The notes beneath the pieces are model-generated. The model was given only the letters and a program-made list of their open reading frames with translations, did no database searches and was not told the origin of the DNA. The translations under genes were made by a program, and so were the position numbers. A stretch of DNA of 41,568 bases from Candidatus Aenigmatarchaeota archaeon (lineage in GTDB: Archaea; Aenigmatarchaeota; Aenigmatarchaeia; CG10238-14; SCSR01), in the NCBI GenBank assembly GCA_016177025.1, contig JACOWB010000008.1:78076-119643 (forward strand), read 5' to 3'. This document shows positions 1 through 7,596 of this stretch, piece after piece (within the stretch, counting starts at the first letter, position 1; each line of letters opens with the position of its first letter).

Positions 1-16
1 CGATAAAGTGAATGTT

Positions 17-538
17 ATGCCAAAGGGGTTGTATCAGTTTTTAAGACAAACATGGAAGAAACCTAAGGAAAATCTAGGGGATATACTAAAACAAAGGTTA
101 GTTGAGTGGAGAAAGGAAAATGTGGTTGTCAGGGCTGAAAACCCTACCAGATTGGACAGGGCGCGAGAAGTAGGCTACAAAGCCAAGCTGGGATATGCTA
201 TCGCTAGAGTGAGAGTGAAGAAAGGCGGTAGAAGAAGGAGAAAACCTGATAAGGGAAGAGGGCCAAGCCATGCTGGATTGGTTCATTTCACTCCGAAAGG
301 GTTGCAGTGGATTGCTGAAGAGAAGGCACAAAGAAAGTTCAGCAACTTGGAGGTGTTGAATTCTTATTGGGTTGGGTCAGATGGTGTCAGTGATTGGTAC
401 GAGATTGTAATGGTTGATCCTAACCATCCTAATATAATTAATGATCCTAAAATCAACTGGATAAGAAATCCCGCTAACAGAAGAAGAGTATTCCATGGCC
501 AGACAGCTGCAGGAAAGAAATCAAGAGGATTAAATTAA
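17..538 (+). CDS. rpl15e: Large ribosomal subunit protein eL15 (L15e)
   Basis: Protein of the large ribosomal subunit shared by archaea and eukaryotes. The protein is very basic and carries the family's N-terminal stretch ([15 protein letters not shown]), the central arginine/lysine-rich segment [18 protein letters not shown] (about residues 72-89) and the late motif [16 protein letters not shown], which match L15e. At about 173 residues it is a little shorter than typical archaeal homologues. An in-frame GTG lies at 8, but the ATG at 17 fits the family start MPKGLYQ better. The downstream RNase P gene follows after 19 bases, so this is the first visible gene of the superoperon that continues to L39e; the real operon start may lie before the window. 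Confidence 0.96.
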   Translation: MPKGLYQFLRQTWKKPKENLGDILKQRLVEWRKENVVVRAENPTRLDRAREVGYKAKLGYAIARVRVKKGGRRRRKPDKGRGPSHAGLVHFTPKGLQWIAEEKAQRKFSNLEVLNSYWVGSDGVSDWYEIVMVDPNHPNIINDPKINWIRNPANRRRVFHGQTAAGKKSRGLN

Positions 539-557
539 CCAAAGATTAATTCTTATT

Positions 558-1289
558 ATGAAATTTTTTGATTTGCATGTCCACAGTGCGTTCAGCGGTG
601 GAACCAGTAGTTTGGAACAATTGGCATCTACAGCTAAGGAATTGGGATATACTGGAATCTGTTTTGCCGAGTATTTCCAGAATGAGAATCAATTAAAGAA
701 ATTGAAAGAAGAGATAGCAAAAGCTAGTCGGAATGTTGCCATTGAAATTTATCTAGGGTTTGAAGCAAGAAGTCCTAATGAACTGCACAGGCTAGTTGAA
801 CGGAGGAAGATGTTTGATATACTGCTTGTACAAGGCGGGAATTTGAAGATGAACAGATTGGCATGCGAAACTCCTGAAGTTGATATTTTGACGCATCCCG
901 AAAATAATAGGAACGACTCGGGGTTAAATCAGGTTTTACTTAAATCCGCTGCAAAAAATAATGTTGCCATTGAAGTTAATTTCAGGGAAATTCTGTTGGC
1001 GAGCAAAAGAACTAGGAATTCTATAATTAGACACGTGTCTAATAATGTTAGGTTGGCTAAAAAATTCCATGCACCGATAATTTTATGTTCGGGGGGAATA
1101 TCACACTTCGAGTTGAGAGACCCACAGATAATGATGTCGATGGCGAATCAATTAGGATTGAAACCGAATGAAACTAAAGATGCGATTTCGAGAATTCCTG
1201 AAAATATAATCAAACAAATAAAAGAGAAGAAATCCGAGAAATGGATTATGCCGGGAGTTAGGATAAGATGGAACAATATAAAAAACTAA
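558..1289 (+). CDS. rnp3: RNase P protein subunit Rpp30 (PHP-like fold)
   Basis: Protein subunit of archaeal ribonuclease P, which trims the 5' leader of pre-tRNA with the catalytic RNA. The N-terminus FFDLHVHSAFSGG and the segments LGYTGICFAEYF, VDILTHPE, AIEVNFREIL and HAPIILCSGGISHFELRDP give the TIM-barrel, PHP-derived fold of Rpp30 over 243 residues, the usual length. HxH is kept at the start, although Rpp30 is not itself catalytic. The gene overlaps the following Pop5 gene by 22 bases, so the two known interaction partners Rpp30 and Pop5 are translationally coupled. This order (L15e, Rpp30, Pop5, PsmA) is the known archaeal superoperon arrangement. Confidence 0.93.
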   Translation: MKFFDLHVHSAFSGGTSSLEQLASTAKELGYTGICFAEYFQNENQLKKLKEEIAKASRNVAIEIYLGFEARSPNELHRLVERRKMFDILLVQGGNLKMNRLACETPEVDILTHPENNRNDSGLNQVLLKSAAKNNVAIEVNFREILLASKRTRNSIIRHVSNNVRLAKKFHAPIILCSGGISHFELRDPQIMMSMANQLGLKPNETKDAISRIPENIIKQIKEKKSEKWIMPGVRIRWNNIKN

Positions 1290-1618
1290 AAATCCTATCG
1301 CCTACATTAAGAGAGAAAGAACGATATATCTCATTCAAAATTATTTCAGAAGAACCAGTTGTTTATTCGGATTTAGAAAGTGTAATCTGGTCAACGCTTT
1401 TAGAATTTTACGGTGAATTAGGTATGTCACAAATGAGCTTAAGGATTGTAAAAAATTTGTATAATGAGAATGGACAAACATCTGTGATAAAGTGCAACAA
1501 CAAATCCGTTCCAAAGGTTATTGCTGGATTAGGATTAATAACAAGATTAGGGGAATCAAGAGTGGTTTTCAAGATACTGAAAGTCTCGGGAACCATTAAA
1601 AGCTTAAATCTAAAGTAA
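1268..1618 (+). CDS. rnp2: RNase P protein subunit Pop5
   Basis: Second protein subunit of archaeal RNase P, the partner of Rpp30 in the heterotetramer that activates the catalytic domain of the RNA. The 116-residue product starts LKILSPTLREKERYISFKI, a typical Pop5 opening (S-P-T-L-R-E-K-x-R-Y), and contains LEFYGELGMSQMSLRIVKN and an RRM-like alpha-beta arrangement ending in SRVVFKILKVSGTIK. The ATG at 1268 lies inside the end of rnp3. It is 54 bases upstream of psmA, where a new TATA-like box begins at the stop codon, so it may be the last gene of this sub-operon or read through into psmA. Confidence 0.88.
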   Translation: MEQYKKLKILSPTLREKERYISFKIISEEPVVYSDLESVIWSTLLEFYGELGMSQMSLRIVKNLYNENGQTSVIKCNNKSVPKVIAGLGLITRLGESRVVFKILKVSGTIKSLNLK

Positions 1619-1671
1619 TTTAAATAGGGGAAAGAAATTTATTGTCAAGGTGGTTTTGAATTCCAGATATA
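1619..1671 (+). promoter_or_regulatory. Probable promoter of psmA
   Basis: The sequence TTTAAATA at 1619-1626, directly after the rnp2 stop codon, resembles an archaeal TATA box. The expected start site about 25 bases downstream would leave a leader of roughly 25 bases before the ATG at 1672. Read from sequence pattern only. Confidence 0.4.
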
Positions 1672-2373
1672 ATGCCTGAATATATGGGTTATGACAGGAC
1701 TATGGCGATGTTCTCGCCAGATGGACGTTTATTCCAGGTCGAGTACGCAAAAGAAGCGGTTAAGAGAGGTAGCACTGCTTTAGGCATCACATTCAAGGAT
1801 GGCATTGTTCTAGCCACTGTAAAACCTTCCGGCAAGCTTGTTGTATCAGACTCAACGGAAAAAATATTCCAAATTGATGACCATTTGGCAGTAGTTGCAG
1901 CTGGATTTCTTGCAGACGCCCGTTCGATTGTACAAATGATTCGCGTGAAATCGCAGATGCACAAGATAACTTATGAAGAGCCCATTGACGTGTGGAATAT
2001 CGGGAAAGTTGTAGGGAACAGGATGCAATTGATAACCCAGTACGGGGGATTGCGCCCTTATGGTGCGTCCATGCTGTTGGGTGGTGTGGATAAGACTGGC
2101 ATTCATTTAATTGAAACGGATCCGTCTGGGACTTTGTTTGAATGGAAGGCACAAGCAATCGGGAGAGGCGCTATTTTAGCTAACAAAATATTAAATCAGA
2201 AATGGAAAGAGAACCTGAGCGAAAAGGAAGCATTTGAGATTGCATTGGATATAATCGACAAGACAGAAAAATCCGACAAGGAAAAAAGAGAAGTCGTCAC
2301 AGATTTGGCTATTATCCGAAGAGATTCTAGGTTCAAAAAAGTAGATGAGAACTACATTAAAAATTTGAAGTGA
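1672..2373 (+). CDS. psmA: Proteasome subunit alpha
   Basis: Outer-ring subunit of the 20S proteasome that gates substrate entry and docks the PAN or other AAA unfoldase. The N-terminal gate motif GYDRTMAMFSPDGRLFQVEYA (residues 5 onward; Y-D-R and the P-D-G-R-L-x-Q-V-E-Y-A signature) and KRGSTALGI define the alpha family. The length of 233 residues is normal, and there is no N-terminal catalytic threonine, as expected for alpha. The beta subunit is not in the window. The gene sits between RNase P and SBDS/exosome genes, the classic association of RNA processing and proteasome genes in archaea. Confidence 0.97.
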   Translation: MPEYMGYDRTMAMFSPDGRLFQVEYAKEAVKRGSTALGITFKDGIVLATVKPSGKLVVSDSTEKIFQIDDHLAVVAAGFLADARSIVQMIRVKSQMHKITYEEPIDVWNIGKVVGNRMQLITQYGGLRPYGASMLLGGVDKTGIHLIETDPSGTLFEWKAQAIGRGAILANKILNQKWKENLSEKEAFEIALDIIDKTEKSDKEKREVVTDLAIIRRDSRFKKVDENYIKNLK

Positions 2374-2431
2374 GCAAAACAAAATTATTTAAACTCTACT
2401 GATGTAGTATAATGAATGATTGCATTTATGA

Positions 2432-3151
2432 GTGATTCTGTTGACTGTAAGTATAGAAAAATCAGTTGTGGCTAAGTTAAATTACGCGCAACAAAAGTTT
2501 GAAATACTCGTAGACCCGAATAAGGCTATGGATTTCAAAAACGGAAAAGGCATTCCGCTAGAGGATATACTCGCTTATCCTACAATTTACAAGGATGTAA
2601 AAACTACAGATGCTGTGCCTGAGAAAGACCTGCAGAAGGCTTTCGGCACGACAGACGTGATGAAGATAGCTACTAGGATACTGAAAGAAGGGGACATACA
2701 AATCACCACCGAACAGAGAAGGGAGATGACCGAACAGAAGAAGAACCAGATTGCAAACCTTATCTCGAAAAGGGGAATAAACCCACAGACGAACACGCCT
2801 CATCCGGAGCAGAGAATCCTGAATGCGATGCAACAAGCTGGCGTGAATATAGATCCTTTTATGGATGTCGAGCTCCAGCTAGACAAAGTCGTGAAGGCTA
2901 TTAAACCTTTATTACCTATAAAATTCCAGAATGTCACAGTGCAGATTAAAGTGTCTCCGCAATTTGCAGGGAAGGTGTATTCCATAATAAAGAGTGCAGG
3001 GAAGGTTACAAATGAACAGTGGCTCAATGATGGTTCTCTGCAGGCAAATATAGAAATGCTTGCGGGTATAATGGACGAATTCACGCAGAAACTTGCGAAT
3101 CTCACTCACGGCAGCTTCGAATCGAAGGTTATAAAGAGGGAAGACGTATGA
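2432..3151 (+). CDS. sbds: Ribosome maturation protein SBDS (Sdo1 homologue)
   Basis: Archaeal orthologue of the Shwachman-Bodian-Diamond protein; in eukaryotes it helps release eIF6 from the 60S subunit. The N-terminal FYSH domain (SIEKSVVAKLNYAQQKFEILVDP, then GKGIPLEDILAYPTIYKDVKTTDAVPE), the helical middle domain (ITTEQRREMTEQKKNQIANLISKRGINPQT) and a C-terminal ferredoxin-like domain are all present in about 239 residues. No ATG lies in frame. The start is either GTG at 2432 or TTG at 2441; the latter has GAGTGAT just upstream and matches the family start better. The gene overlaps rrp4 by four bases. Confidence 0.94.
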   Translation: MILLTVSIEKSVVAKLNYAQQKFEILVDPNKAMDFKNGKGIPLEDILAYPTIYKDVKTTDAVPEKDLQKAFGTTDVMKIATRILKEGDIQITTEQRREMTEQKKNQIANLISKRGINPQTNTPHPEQRILNAMQQAGVNIDPFMDVELQLDKVVKAIKPLLPIKFQNVTVQIKVSPQFAGKVYSIIKSAGKVTNEQWLNDGSLQANIEMLAGIMDEFTQKLANLTHGSFESKVIKREDV

Positions 3152-3807
3152 AAGCGAGAAATGTAGTTATACCGGGTGACATGGTCGAGGAACGGAAAGG
3201 AAGGAAACTAGGGAATGGTGTATACGAAGAAAACGATAAAGTATTCTCGAAATTCTTGGGTGTCCCAAGAGCCACAGAAAATGATATCAATGTAATACCA
3301 TTGTCGGGAACGTATCTTCCAAGATTTGGCGATAGGATAATCGGCGTTATAGAAACTGTAGAAGTGTCGGGCTGGTTTGTTGATATAAACTCCCCGTATT
3401 CTGCGTTCCTTCCTTTGTCGGAGGCTGTGGAAGAATTTGTTGACTTGCAAAGAGCAGAGCTGACAAGATACTTTGACGTAGGCGATATTGTTTTCTGCAG
3501 GCTGTCCAAAGTGACGAAAACTAAAACCGTGCAAGCATCGATGAGAGATTTTGAATCCCGAAAACTCAGAAATGGTGTCCTGATCAAAGTCACACCGACA
3601 AAGATACCAAGGATAATCGGCAAGGAAGGCAGCATGATAATGATGATTAAGGAAAAGACAGGATGCGAAATAGTAACAGGACAGAACGGCTTGGTTTGGA
3701 TAAGAGGGGAGAACAAGGAGAAGGCCATCGAATCAATCCTGACGATAGAAAAAGAATCGCACACAATCGGTCTGACGGAGAAGATTGAAAAGATGCTGGG
3801 TGAATAA
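3148..3807 (+). CDS. rrp4: Exosome cap subunit Rrp4 (S1 and KH domains)
   Basis: RNA-binding cap protein of the archaeal exosome, which sits on the Rrp41/Rrp42 hexamer and delivers RNA to the 3'-5' phosphorolytic channel. The 219-residue product has an N-terminal domain (VVIPGDMVEERKGRKLGNG), an S1 domain (GDRIIGVIETVEVSGWFVDINSPYSAFLPL, about 62-92) and a KH domain with the GxxG signature RIIGKEGSMI near residues 152-161. The ATG overlaps the SBDS stop (ATGA) and the gene ends directly against rrp41, which implies coupled translation of the complex. Confidence 0.96.
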   Translation: MKARNVVIPGDMVEERKGRKLGNGVYEENDKVFSKFLGVPRATENDINVIPLSGTYLPRFGDRIIGVIETVEVSGWFVDINSPYSAFLPLSEAVEEFVDLQRAELTRYFDVGDIVFCRLSKVTKTKTVQASMRDFESRKLRNGVLIKVTPTKIPRIIGKEGSMIMMIKEKTGCEIVTGQNGLVWIRGENKEKAIESILTIEKESHTIGLTEKIEKMLGE

Positions 3808-4530
3808 ATGGGAAAGAAAACTGATAGTGAATTGATAATTGATGGCATAAGGTTGGACAAGAGGTTGCCTGACCAGACACGTGAGATCAAAATGAAAGTT
3901 GGGAATATAGTCAGTGCGAATGGTTCGGCCGAAGTTGCTTTTGGGAACACAACTGCTTTGGCATCTGTTCATGGACCGCGACCTTTATTTCCAAAGCATT
4001 TGCAGGAATCCCAAACAGGCATTCTTAGGGTCAGGTATAACATGGCACCATTTTCGGTTACAGACAGGAAATCACCGGGTCCTGACAGAAGAAGCGTAGA
4101 GATTTCGAAAGTAACCAGACTTGCACTAGAACCATCTCTATTTTTGGACGACTATCCGAAAGTGACTGTTGACGGGTTTGTAGAAATCATACAGGCCGAC
4201 GGTAGCACGAGAGTTACAGGAATCAATGCATTGTCTCTTGCTTTGGCATCTGCGGGGATACCAATGACGAGCCTTGTTTCTGCATGCTCTGTAGGAAAAA
4301 TCAACGGGACACTGATAGTTGACCTGAACGGCATGGAAGACAACAACTCCGAGTCTGATGTGGCGGTTGCGATGATGCCTGACAAGGATATAGTCACTCT
4401 GCTGCAGATGGACGGCATGCTTACCAAGGAAGAACTGCTTCATCTTCTTGGTCTCGCAAAAAAAACATGCGGCAAAATTTATGAAATGCAAAAGAATGCT
4501 TTGCTGGAGAAGTACAGGGGTGAGGAATGA
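3808..4530 (+). CDS. rrp41: Exosome catalytic subunit Rrp41 (RNase PH fold)
   Basis: Active RNase PH-type subunit of the exosome; with Rrp42 it forms the hexameric ring that degrades RNA from the 3' end using phosphate. Typical segments are LDKRLPDQTREIKMKVG, the RNA-binding PGPDRRSVEIS (about 90-100) and the catalytic stretch SESDVAVAMMPDKD, with Asp184 as the likely general acid/metal residue. The 240-residue length is normal. The ATG follows the rrp4 stop codon without a gap and the stop overlaps the rrp42 start. Confidence 0.97.
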   Translation: MGKKTDSELIIDGIRLDKRLPDQTREIKMKVGNIVSANGSAEVAFGNTTALASVHGPRPLFPKHLQESQTGILRVRYNMAPFSVTDRKSPGPDRRSVEISKVTRLALEPSLFLDDYPKVTVDGFVEIIQADGSTRVTGINALSLALASAGIPMTSLVSACSVGKINGTLIVDLNGMEDNNSESDVAVAMMPDKDIVTLLQMDGMLTKEELLHLLGLAKKTCGKIYEMQKNALLEKYRGEE

Positions 4531-5291
4531 TGGAAACTTATGCGCTTGAATTAATCCAAAGTGGAAAGAGAATAGACAAAAGGGAATTCCTGCAATTCAG
4601 GAACGCTGAAATAAAGGAAAATGTGATAGCCACCGCTGAGGGATCTGCTTATGTGAAATTGGGAAACACTCAGGTTATCGCAGGTGTAAAGATGAATGTT
4701 GGCACGCCTTTTGCGGACACGCCGAATGAGGGCGTGTTTTCTGTAAGCGCGGAATTCACGCCACTGGCATCAGAAGAATTTGAAAGCGGTCCTCCCGGTG
4801 AGGATGCTGTGGAACTTGCGAGAATCGTGGATCGCGGCATCAGGGAATCAAAAACCATAGAAATGGGGAAGCTTGTGATCACGCCGGGTGAGAAGGTATG
4901 GAGTGTTTTTGTCGACATACACATTATAGACAACCAAGGCAACCTTTTGAATGCCGCCGCGCTTGCCGCGCTTACTGCACTTTTAAACACGCGCATACCT
5001 AAGCTAGACACTGAAGGCAAAGTCCTTAGAGGCGACTATGAACGCAAACTCCCGGTTGTGCACAAGCCTATCACTGTCTCTGTGTGCAAAGTGGGTGACA
5101 AGCTGTTTTTGGATCCCACGAAAGAAGAGGAATCTGTTCTGGATTCGAAACTCTCGATAGCAGTCATGGAAGACGATACGATTTGTGCCATGCAAAAGCA
5201 GGGAAATAAAGGGATTGAATTTGCCATGCTGGAAAGCATGATCGACATAGCTATCGAGAAATCTAAAGAACTGAGGAAACTGGTGAAGTGA
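4527..5291 (+). CDS. rrp42: Exosome subunit Rrp42 (non-catalytic RNase PH fold)
   Basis: Non-catalytic partner of Rrp41 in the exosome ring; it contributes RNA-binding residues. The protein (254 residues) shows the Rrp42 pattern GKRIDKREFLQFRNAEIKEN, AYVKLGNTQVIAGVK, the FTPLASEEFESGPPGEDAVELARIVDRGIRES stretch and LFLDPTKEEESV; the acidic catalytic pair of Rrp41 is replaced here. Two consecutive ATG codons (4527, 4530) are available, preceded by GGGGTGAGG as a ribosome-binding site inside rrp41. The stop overlaps the L39e start. Confidence 0.96.
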   Translation: MMETYALELIQSGKRIDKREFLQFRNAEIKENVIATAEGSAYVKLGNTQVIAGVKMNVGTPFADTPNEGVFSVSAEFTPLASEEFESGPPGEDAVELARIVDRGIRESKTIEMGKLVITPGEKVWSVFVDIHIIDNQGNLLNAAALAALTALLNTRIPKLDTEGKVLRGDYERKLPVVHKPITVSVCKVGDKLFLDPTKEEESVLDSKLSIAVMEDDTICAMQKQGNKGIEFAMLESMIDIAIEKSKELRKLVK

Positions 5292-5458
5292 TGGGGATCA
5301 AAACTGTTTATAAAAAAATAAAACTTGCGAGGATACACAAGATAAAAAATTCGCCGAGATGGGCCGACATCAGAAAGTTTGGCATGAAAAGAGCCCGTAG
5401 AAGACGAATACAGGTAACCAAAGTAAAGAGATGGCGAAGAACTAGAATTAAAGTTTAA
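5291..5458 (+). CDS. rpl39e: Large ribosomal subunit protein eL39 (L39e)
   Basis: Very small basic ribosomal protein lining the peptide exit tunnel in archaea and eukaryotes. The 55-residue product begins MGIKTVYKKIKLARIHK, contains the SPRWADIRK segment equivalent to the family VPVWVxxK, and ends VKRWRRTRIKV, corresponding to the L39e terminal signature RxWRRTKLK. The ATG overlaps the rrp42 stop (TGATG), placing it as the last gene of the superoperon. Its stop overlaps by four bases the 3' end of the pilin gene on the other strand, so the two operons converge with no intergenic space. Confidence 0.93.
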   Translation: MGIKTVYKKIKLARIHKIKNSPRWADIRKFGMKRARRRRIQVTKVKRWRRTRIKV

Positions 5459-5892
5459 ACATCCCAACAAGCTTGAGTGTTTGTGCACTTTCCTTCAACT
5501 GTTACTAATGTCTGGCACAAGCCTCTGACAATTATGGACGTGTTTGGACTATGGAGAGGTGCCGGTATTGTACCATTTGCAGGAGATGTCACACCCGACT
5601 CACCTGGACTTAAGGTCTGGTCTGTTGCAGTTTGAGTATTTCCATTAGTATATACTATTACCACACCCGTGAGCGTCTGGCTGTTAGGATTTAAATAGGA
5701 TATTGAAGCATTAGTCACGCTGTAAACATTAATCCATGCACCTCCACACAGTGTTAACGCCTCAGTCTGATTTCCTGATACGCGCGTTTGTGTGGTTAAT
5801 AATCCAGTGGCAAATATAGAAATCAGTCCGCCGACACCGACTGTAAATGCTATAAGAAGAACTACAGCAATCATAGGAGAAATGGCTTTCAT
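5455..5892 (-). CDS. Type IV pilin / archaellin-like protein, copy B of the minus-strand pair
   Basis: Predicted surface filament subunit of 145 residues. The N-terminus MKAISPMIAVVLLIAFTV is an archaeal type IV pilin-like (DUF1628-type) sequence, with a leader reduced to Met-Lys followed by one hydrophobic assembly helix (to about residue 28). The body is rich in Ser, Thr, Asn and Gly (STNSQTLTGVVIVYTNGN-like beta region) with Cys in LCGGAW and in the tail GLCQTLVTVEGKCTNTQACWDV, suggesting disulfides. Its ATG directly abuts the stop of the paralogue upstream at 5893-6342. Which filament it builds cannot be told from the window. Confidence 0.85.
   Translation of the reverse strand: MKAISPMIAVVLLIAFTVGVGGLISIFATGLLTTQTRVSGNQTEALTLCGGAWINVYSVTNASISYLNPNSQTLTGVVIVYTNGNTQTATDQTLSPGESGVTSPANGTIPAPLHSPNTSIIVRGLCQTLVTVEGKCTNTQACWDV
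5811..5892 (-). repeat. 82-bp direct repeat, pilin N-terminal coding region (unit 2)
   Basis: Identical base for base to 6261-6342. It covers the start codon and the codons of the hydrophobic N-terminal helix of the two tandem pilin genes; similarity drops sharply just outside it. Confidence 0.95.
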
Positions 5893-6342
5893 TTAGACAT
5901 CCCAGCAGTCTTGAGAGCTGGTGCATTTTCCTTCGGCAGTAACAAGTGTTTGACATAGCCCTCTAACGGTTACTGAAGTGTTTGGGGTGCACGCACCACA
6001 AGACAATCCACCATTGAAGCCTGTTGTACTATTAGATGTCACACCGGATTCTCCCGGACTTAAGGTTGTATCTGCGGCATTTACTGTATTCCCATTAGTG
6101 AAAACTATTACGACTCCTGTCAATGTCTGACTGTTAGGATTTGAATAGAGTACTGTCGTATTTGTAACGCTGTACACATTAATCCACGCACCAGCACATC
6201 TTGTCAAGGCTTCGCTCTGGTTAGAGGTTATCCCTGTTGACGTAGTTGTCAGTCCTGTGACAAATATAGAAATCAGTCCGCCGACACCGACTGTAAATGC
6301 TATAAGAAGAACTACAGCAATCATAGGAGAAATGGCTTTCAT
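5893..6342 (-). CDS. Type IV pilin / archaellin-like protein, copy A of the minus-strand pair
   Basis: Predicted filament subunit of 149 residues, paralogous to the gene that follows it. It has the same short leader and hydrophobic helix (MKAISPMIAVVLLIAFTV), the same AWINVYSVTN and SQTLTGVVIV segments and the same C-terminal pattern with GLCQTLVTAEGKC and CWDV. An extra segment with two cysteines (LSCGACTPNTS) is found only here. The first 82 bases of the gene are identical to those of its neighbour although the remainder has diverged, which points to recent duplication or gene conversion at the 5' end. Transcription probably starts from AT-rich TATA-like sequence between 6343 and 6404. Confidence 0.86.
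   Translation of the reverse strand: MKAISPMIAVVLLIAFTVGVGGLISIFVTGLTTTSTGITSNQSEALTRCAGAWINVYSVTNTTVLYSNPNSQTLTGVVIVFTNGNTVNAADTTLSPGESGVTSNSTTGFNGGLSCGACTPNTSVTVRGLCQTLVTAEGKCTSSQDCWDV
6261..6342 (-). repeat. 82-bp direct repeat, pilin N-terminal coding region (unit 1)
   Basis: Identical to 5811-5892; 450 bases apart. Homologous recombination between the units would delete or fuse one pilin gene. Confidence 0.95.
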
Positions 6343-6404
6343 CTATATCTTTAAATAATTTGACGGTGTCGCCTTAAATACTTTTTGTTAGAGATTGCTA
6401 AACA

Positions 6405-6554
6405 TCAGACTTTCAGCAATTCGGCATAACCGCATTTTCCGCATGATAGTCTGTTCTTGTGCTGTCCCAGGATACTGACTCCACATCTAGGACAATATCG
6501 CATTTTTCTCTCTACTTTCCCTTCGTTTACTGAGAAATATTTATGCTGTTGCAC
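6405..6554 (-). CDS. rps27ae: Small ribosomal subunit protein eS31 (S27Ae), zinc ribbon
   Basis: Zinc-ribbon ribosomal protein of the small subunit; the eukaryotic homologue is fused to ubiquitin. The 49-residue product reads MQQHKYFSVNEGKVERKMR, then YCPRCGVSILGQHKNRLSC and GKCGYAELLKV, giving the four zinc ligands CxxC...CxxC and the family HKxRxxCGKCGY signature. The start is a GTG at 6554, inside the end of the S24e gene (14-base overlap), so translation is probably coupled. S24e followed by S27Ae is the standard archaeal order. The gene is short enough to be missed by length-based gene finders. Confidence 0.88.
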   Translation of the reverse strand: MQQHKYFSVNEGKVERKMRYCPRCGVSILGQHKNRLSCGKCGYAELLKV

Positions 6555-6837
6555 TGGCCTGTGTTTCACTGTTTTCACCTTTTGTCTCTTCTGCTTTTAC
6601 TGTTTCCTTAGGCTTTTCTTGGAGAATCTTACAACTTACAAAAGATTCGCCCAAACCCCTTTGAGAAAAAACATAATCTATCTGAACTTGCGATATGTCC
6701 ACGCCGTATTTCGAAGCCAGCTCCTTGCCGATGTCAGCTTTAGAAGGCGTGGAACTCCCCAGATGTCGTATCCTGACCTTCAAGTCCTTTCTTTTGAAAA
6801 AGGGATTCTCCTTATCTTCTATTATTTCAATCTCCAT
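6541..6837 (-). CDS. rps24e: Small ribosomal subunit protein eS24 (S24e)
   Basis: Small-subunit ribosomal protein. From the ATG at 6837 the product is 98 residues, MEIEIIEDKENPFFKRKDLKV, then RHLGSSTPSKADIGKELASKYG, the family's P-S-[RK]-x-[DE]-[IV]-x-x-x-[LV]-A region. Upstream in-frame ATGs at 6849 and 6858 would lengthen it by up to seven residues and overlap spt4; the 6837 start follows the spt4 stop directly, with GGTTGA just before it, and fits homologues best. The C-terminal tail (about residues 75-98) is low-complexity, rich in Lys, Glu, Thr and Ala. Confidence 0.92.
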   Translation of the reverse strand: MEIEIIEDKENPFFKRKDLKVRIRHLGSSTPSKADIGKELASKYGVDISQVQIDYVFSQRGLGESFVSCKILQEKPKETVKAEETKGENSETQASATA

Positions 6838-6838
6838 T

Positions 6839-7030
6839 TCAACCAACATATATAGCATATTTGCCTGTTTCTGTTATGTTCAGCATCTTTGCCATCTCAC
6901 TGTTCACGTCTGTAATCACAACCATCCCCTTCCAGCTTGTCGATAGATTCGTGGACTTGCACGCATCGCATACTTTTTCATTTGTGAATCTTCTGCAGTT
7001 CCTGCAGACCTGCAATCTCTTGGCCATCAA
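6839..7030 (-). CDS. spt4: Transcription elongation factor Spt4 (RpoE'')
   Basis: Zinc-finger partner of Spt5 in the archaeal elongation factor complex bound to RNA polymerase. The 63-residue product has VCRNCRRFTNEKVCDACKS (CxxC...CxxC zinc site, residues 9-24), followed by STSWKGMVVITDVNSEMAKML, the conserved Spt4 core. Spt5 is not in the window. It lies between rpo7 and S24e, the conserved archaeal order, with only one base separating it from the rpo7 stop. A second Met at position 2 is an alternative start. Confidence 0.95.
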   Translation of the reverse strand: MMAKRLQVCRNCRRFTNEKVCDACKSTNLSTSWKGMVVITDVNSEMAKMLNITETGKYAIYVG

Positions 7031-7031
7031 A

Positions 7032-7592
7032 TCACTTCTCAGGTATTCCTTTCTTCTGCTTCTTTTTTTCAGCTTCGATCCATTGCAAAGCCCCTAGCAA
7101 CGGTTGCCTCATGGTTAGACCTATCTTGTTGCCCTCCTCCCATGATATAGAAATTATCCTGCCTTTTACCAGGTCGCCTTCTTTCAGAGTCTTCTTTGTT
7201 TCTCTCCCCAAAAACAAGGAATTCTTGTTGTCAAAGCTGACATAATCGTCCATTAGCTGCGAGATATGAACAAGGCCGTCAAGCGGACCGACACGAACAA
7301 ACGAACCGAACTCCGTGTTGTCCACAACTTCGCCTAACGCGAGTTCATGCAATTCCGGCTTGTACACCAGAGCCTTGAATATCACAGGATAATGAATGCC
7401 CGGGTCTTCTGGAAATATCCTTCCCTCTTCAATCTTGTCCACGCTTATTATAGACAGCACCACGCCTATTTTCGGGTCTATTGTGCATTCGTACTTGTCG
7501 CCTAGAGCCTGCCTTACGGCTTCGCGAGACTTCATAGTAAACTTGTCCGGAGGCACCCTAATCGTGTCTTCAATTGTCAGTATTCGGTACAT
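7032..7592 (-). CDS. rpo7: DNA-directed RNA polymerase subunit Rpo7 (RpoE')
   Basis: Stalk subunit of archaeal RNA polymerase, homologous to eukaryotic Rpb7; with Rpo4 it binds emerging RNA. The 186-residue protein begins [18 protein letters not shown], the typical N-terminal RNP-like domain, and carries an S1 domain from about residue 82 ([35 protein letters not shown]). It is followed by spt4, S24e and S27Ae as in most archaea, but upstream it is separated from the PIN gene by the pyrophosphatase gene. Confidence 0.97.
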   Translation of the reverse strand: MYRILTIEDTIRVPPDKFTMKSREAVRQALGDKYECTIDPKIGVVLSIISVDKIEEGRIFPEDPGIHYPVIFKALVYKPELHELALGEVVDNTEFGSFVRVGPLDGLVHISQLMDDYVSFDNKNSLFLGRETKKTLKEGDLVKGRIISISWEEGNKIGLTMRQPLLGALQWIEAEKKKQKKGIPEK

Positions 7593-7596
7593 TTCA

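Noticed and set aside
3129-3950. Long antisense frame of 273 codons opposite rrp4 and rrp41
   Set aside because: It lies entirely over two unmistakable genes in the complementary strand, has no ribosome-binding context and a composition typical of a mirror frame.
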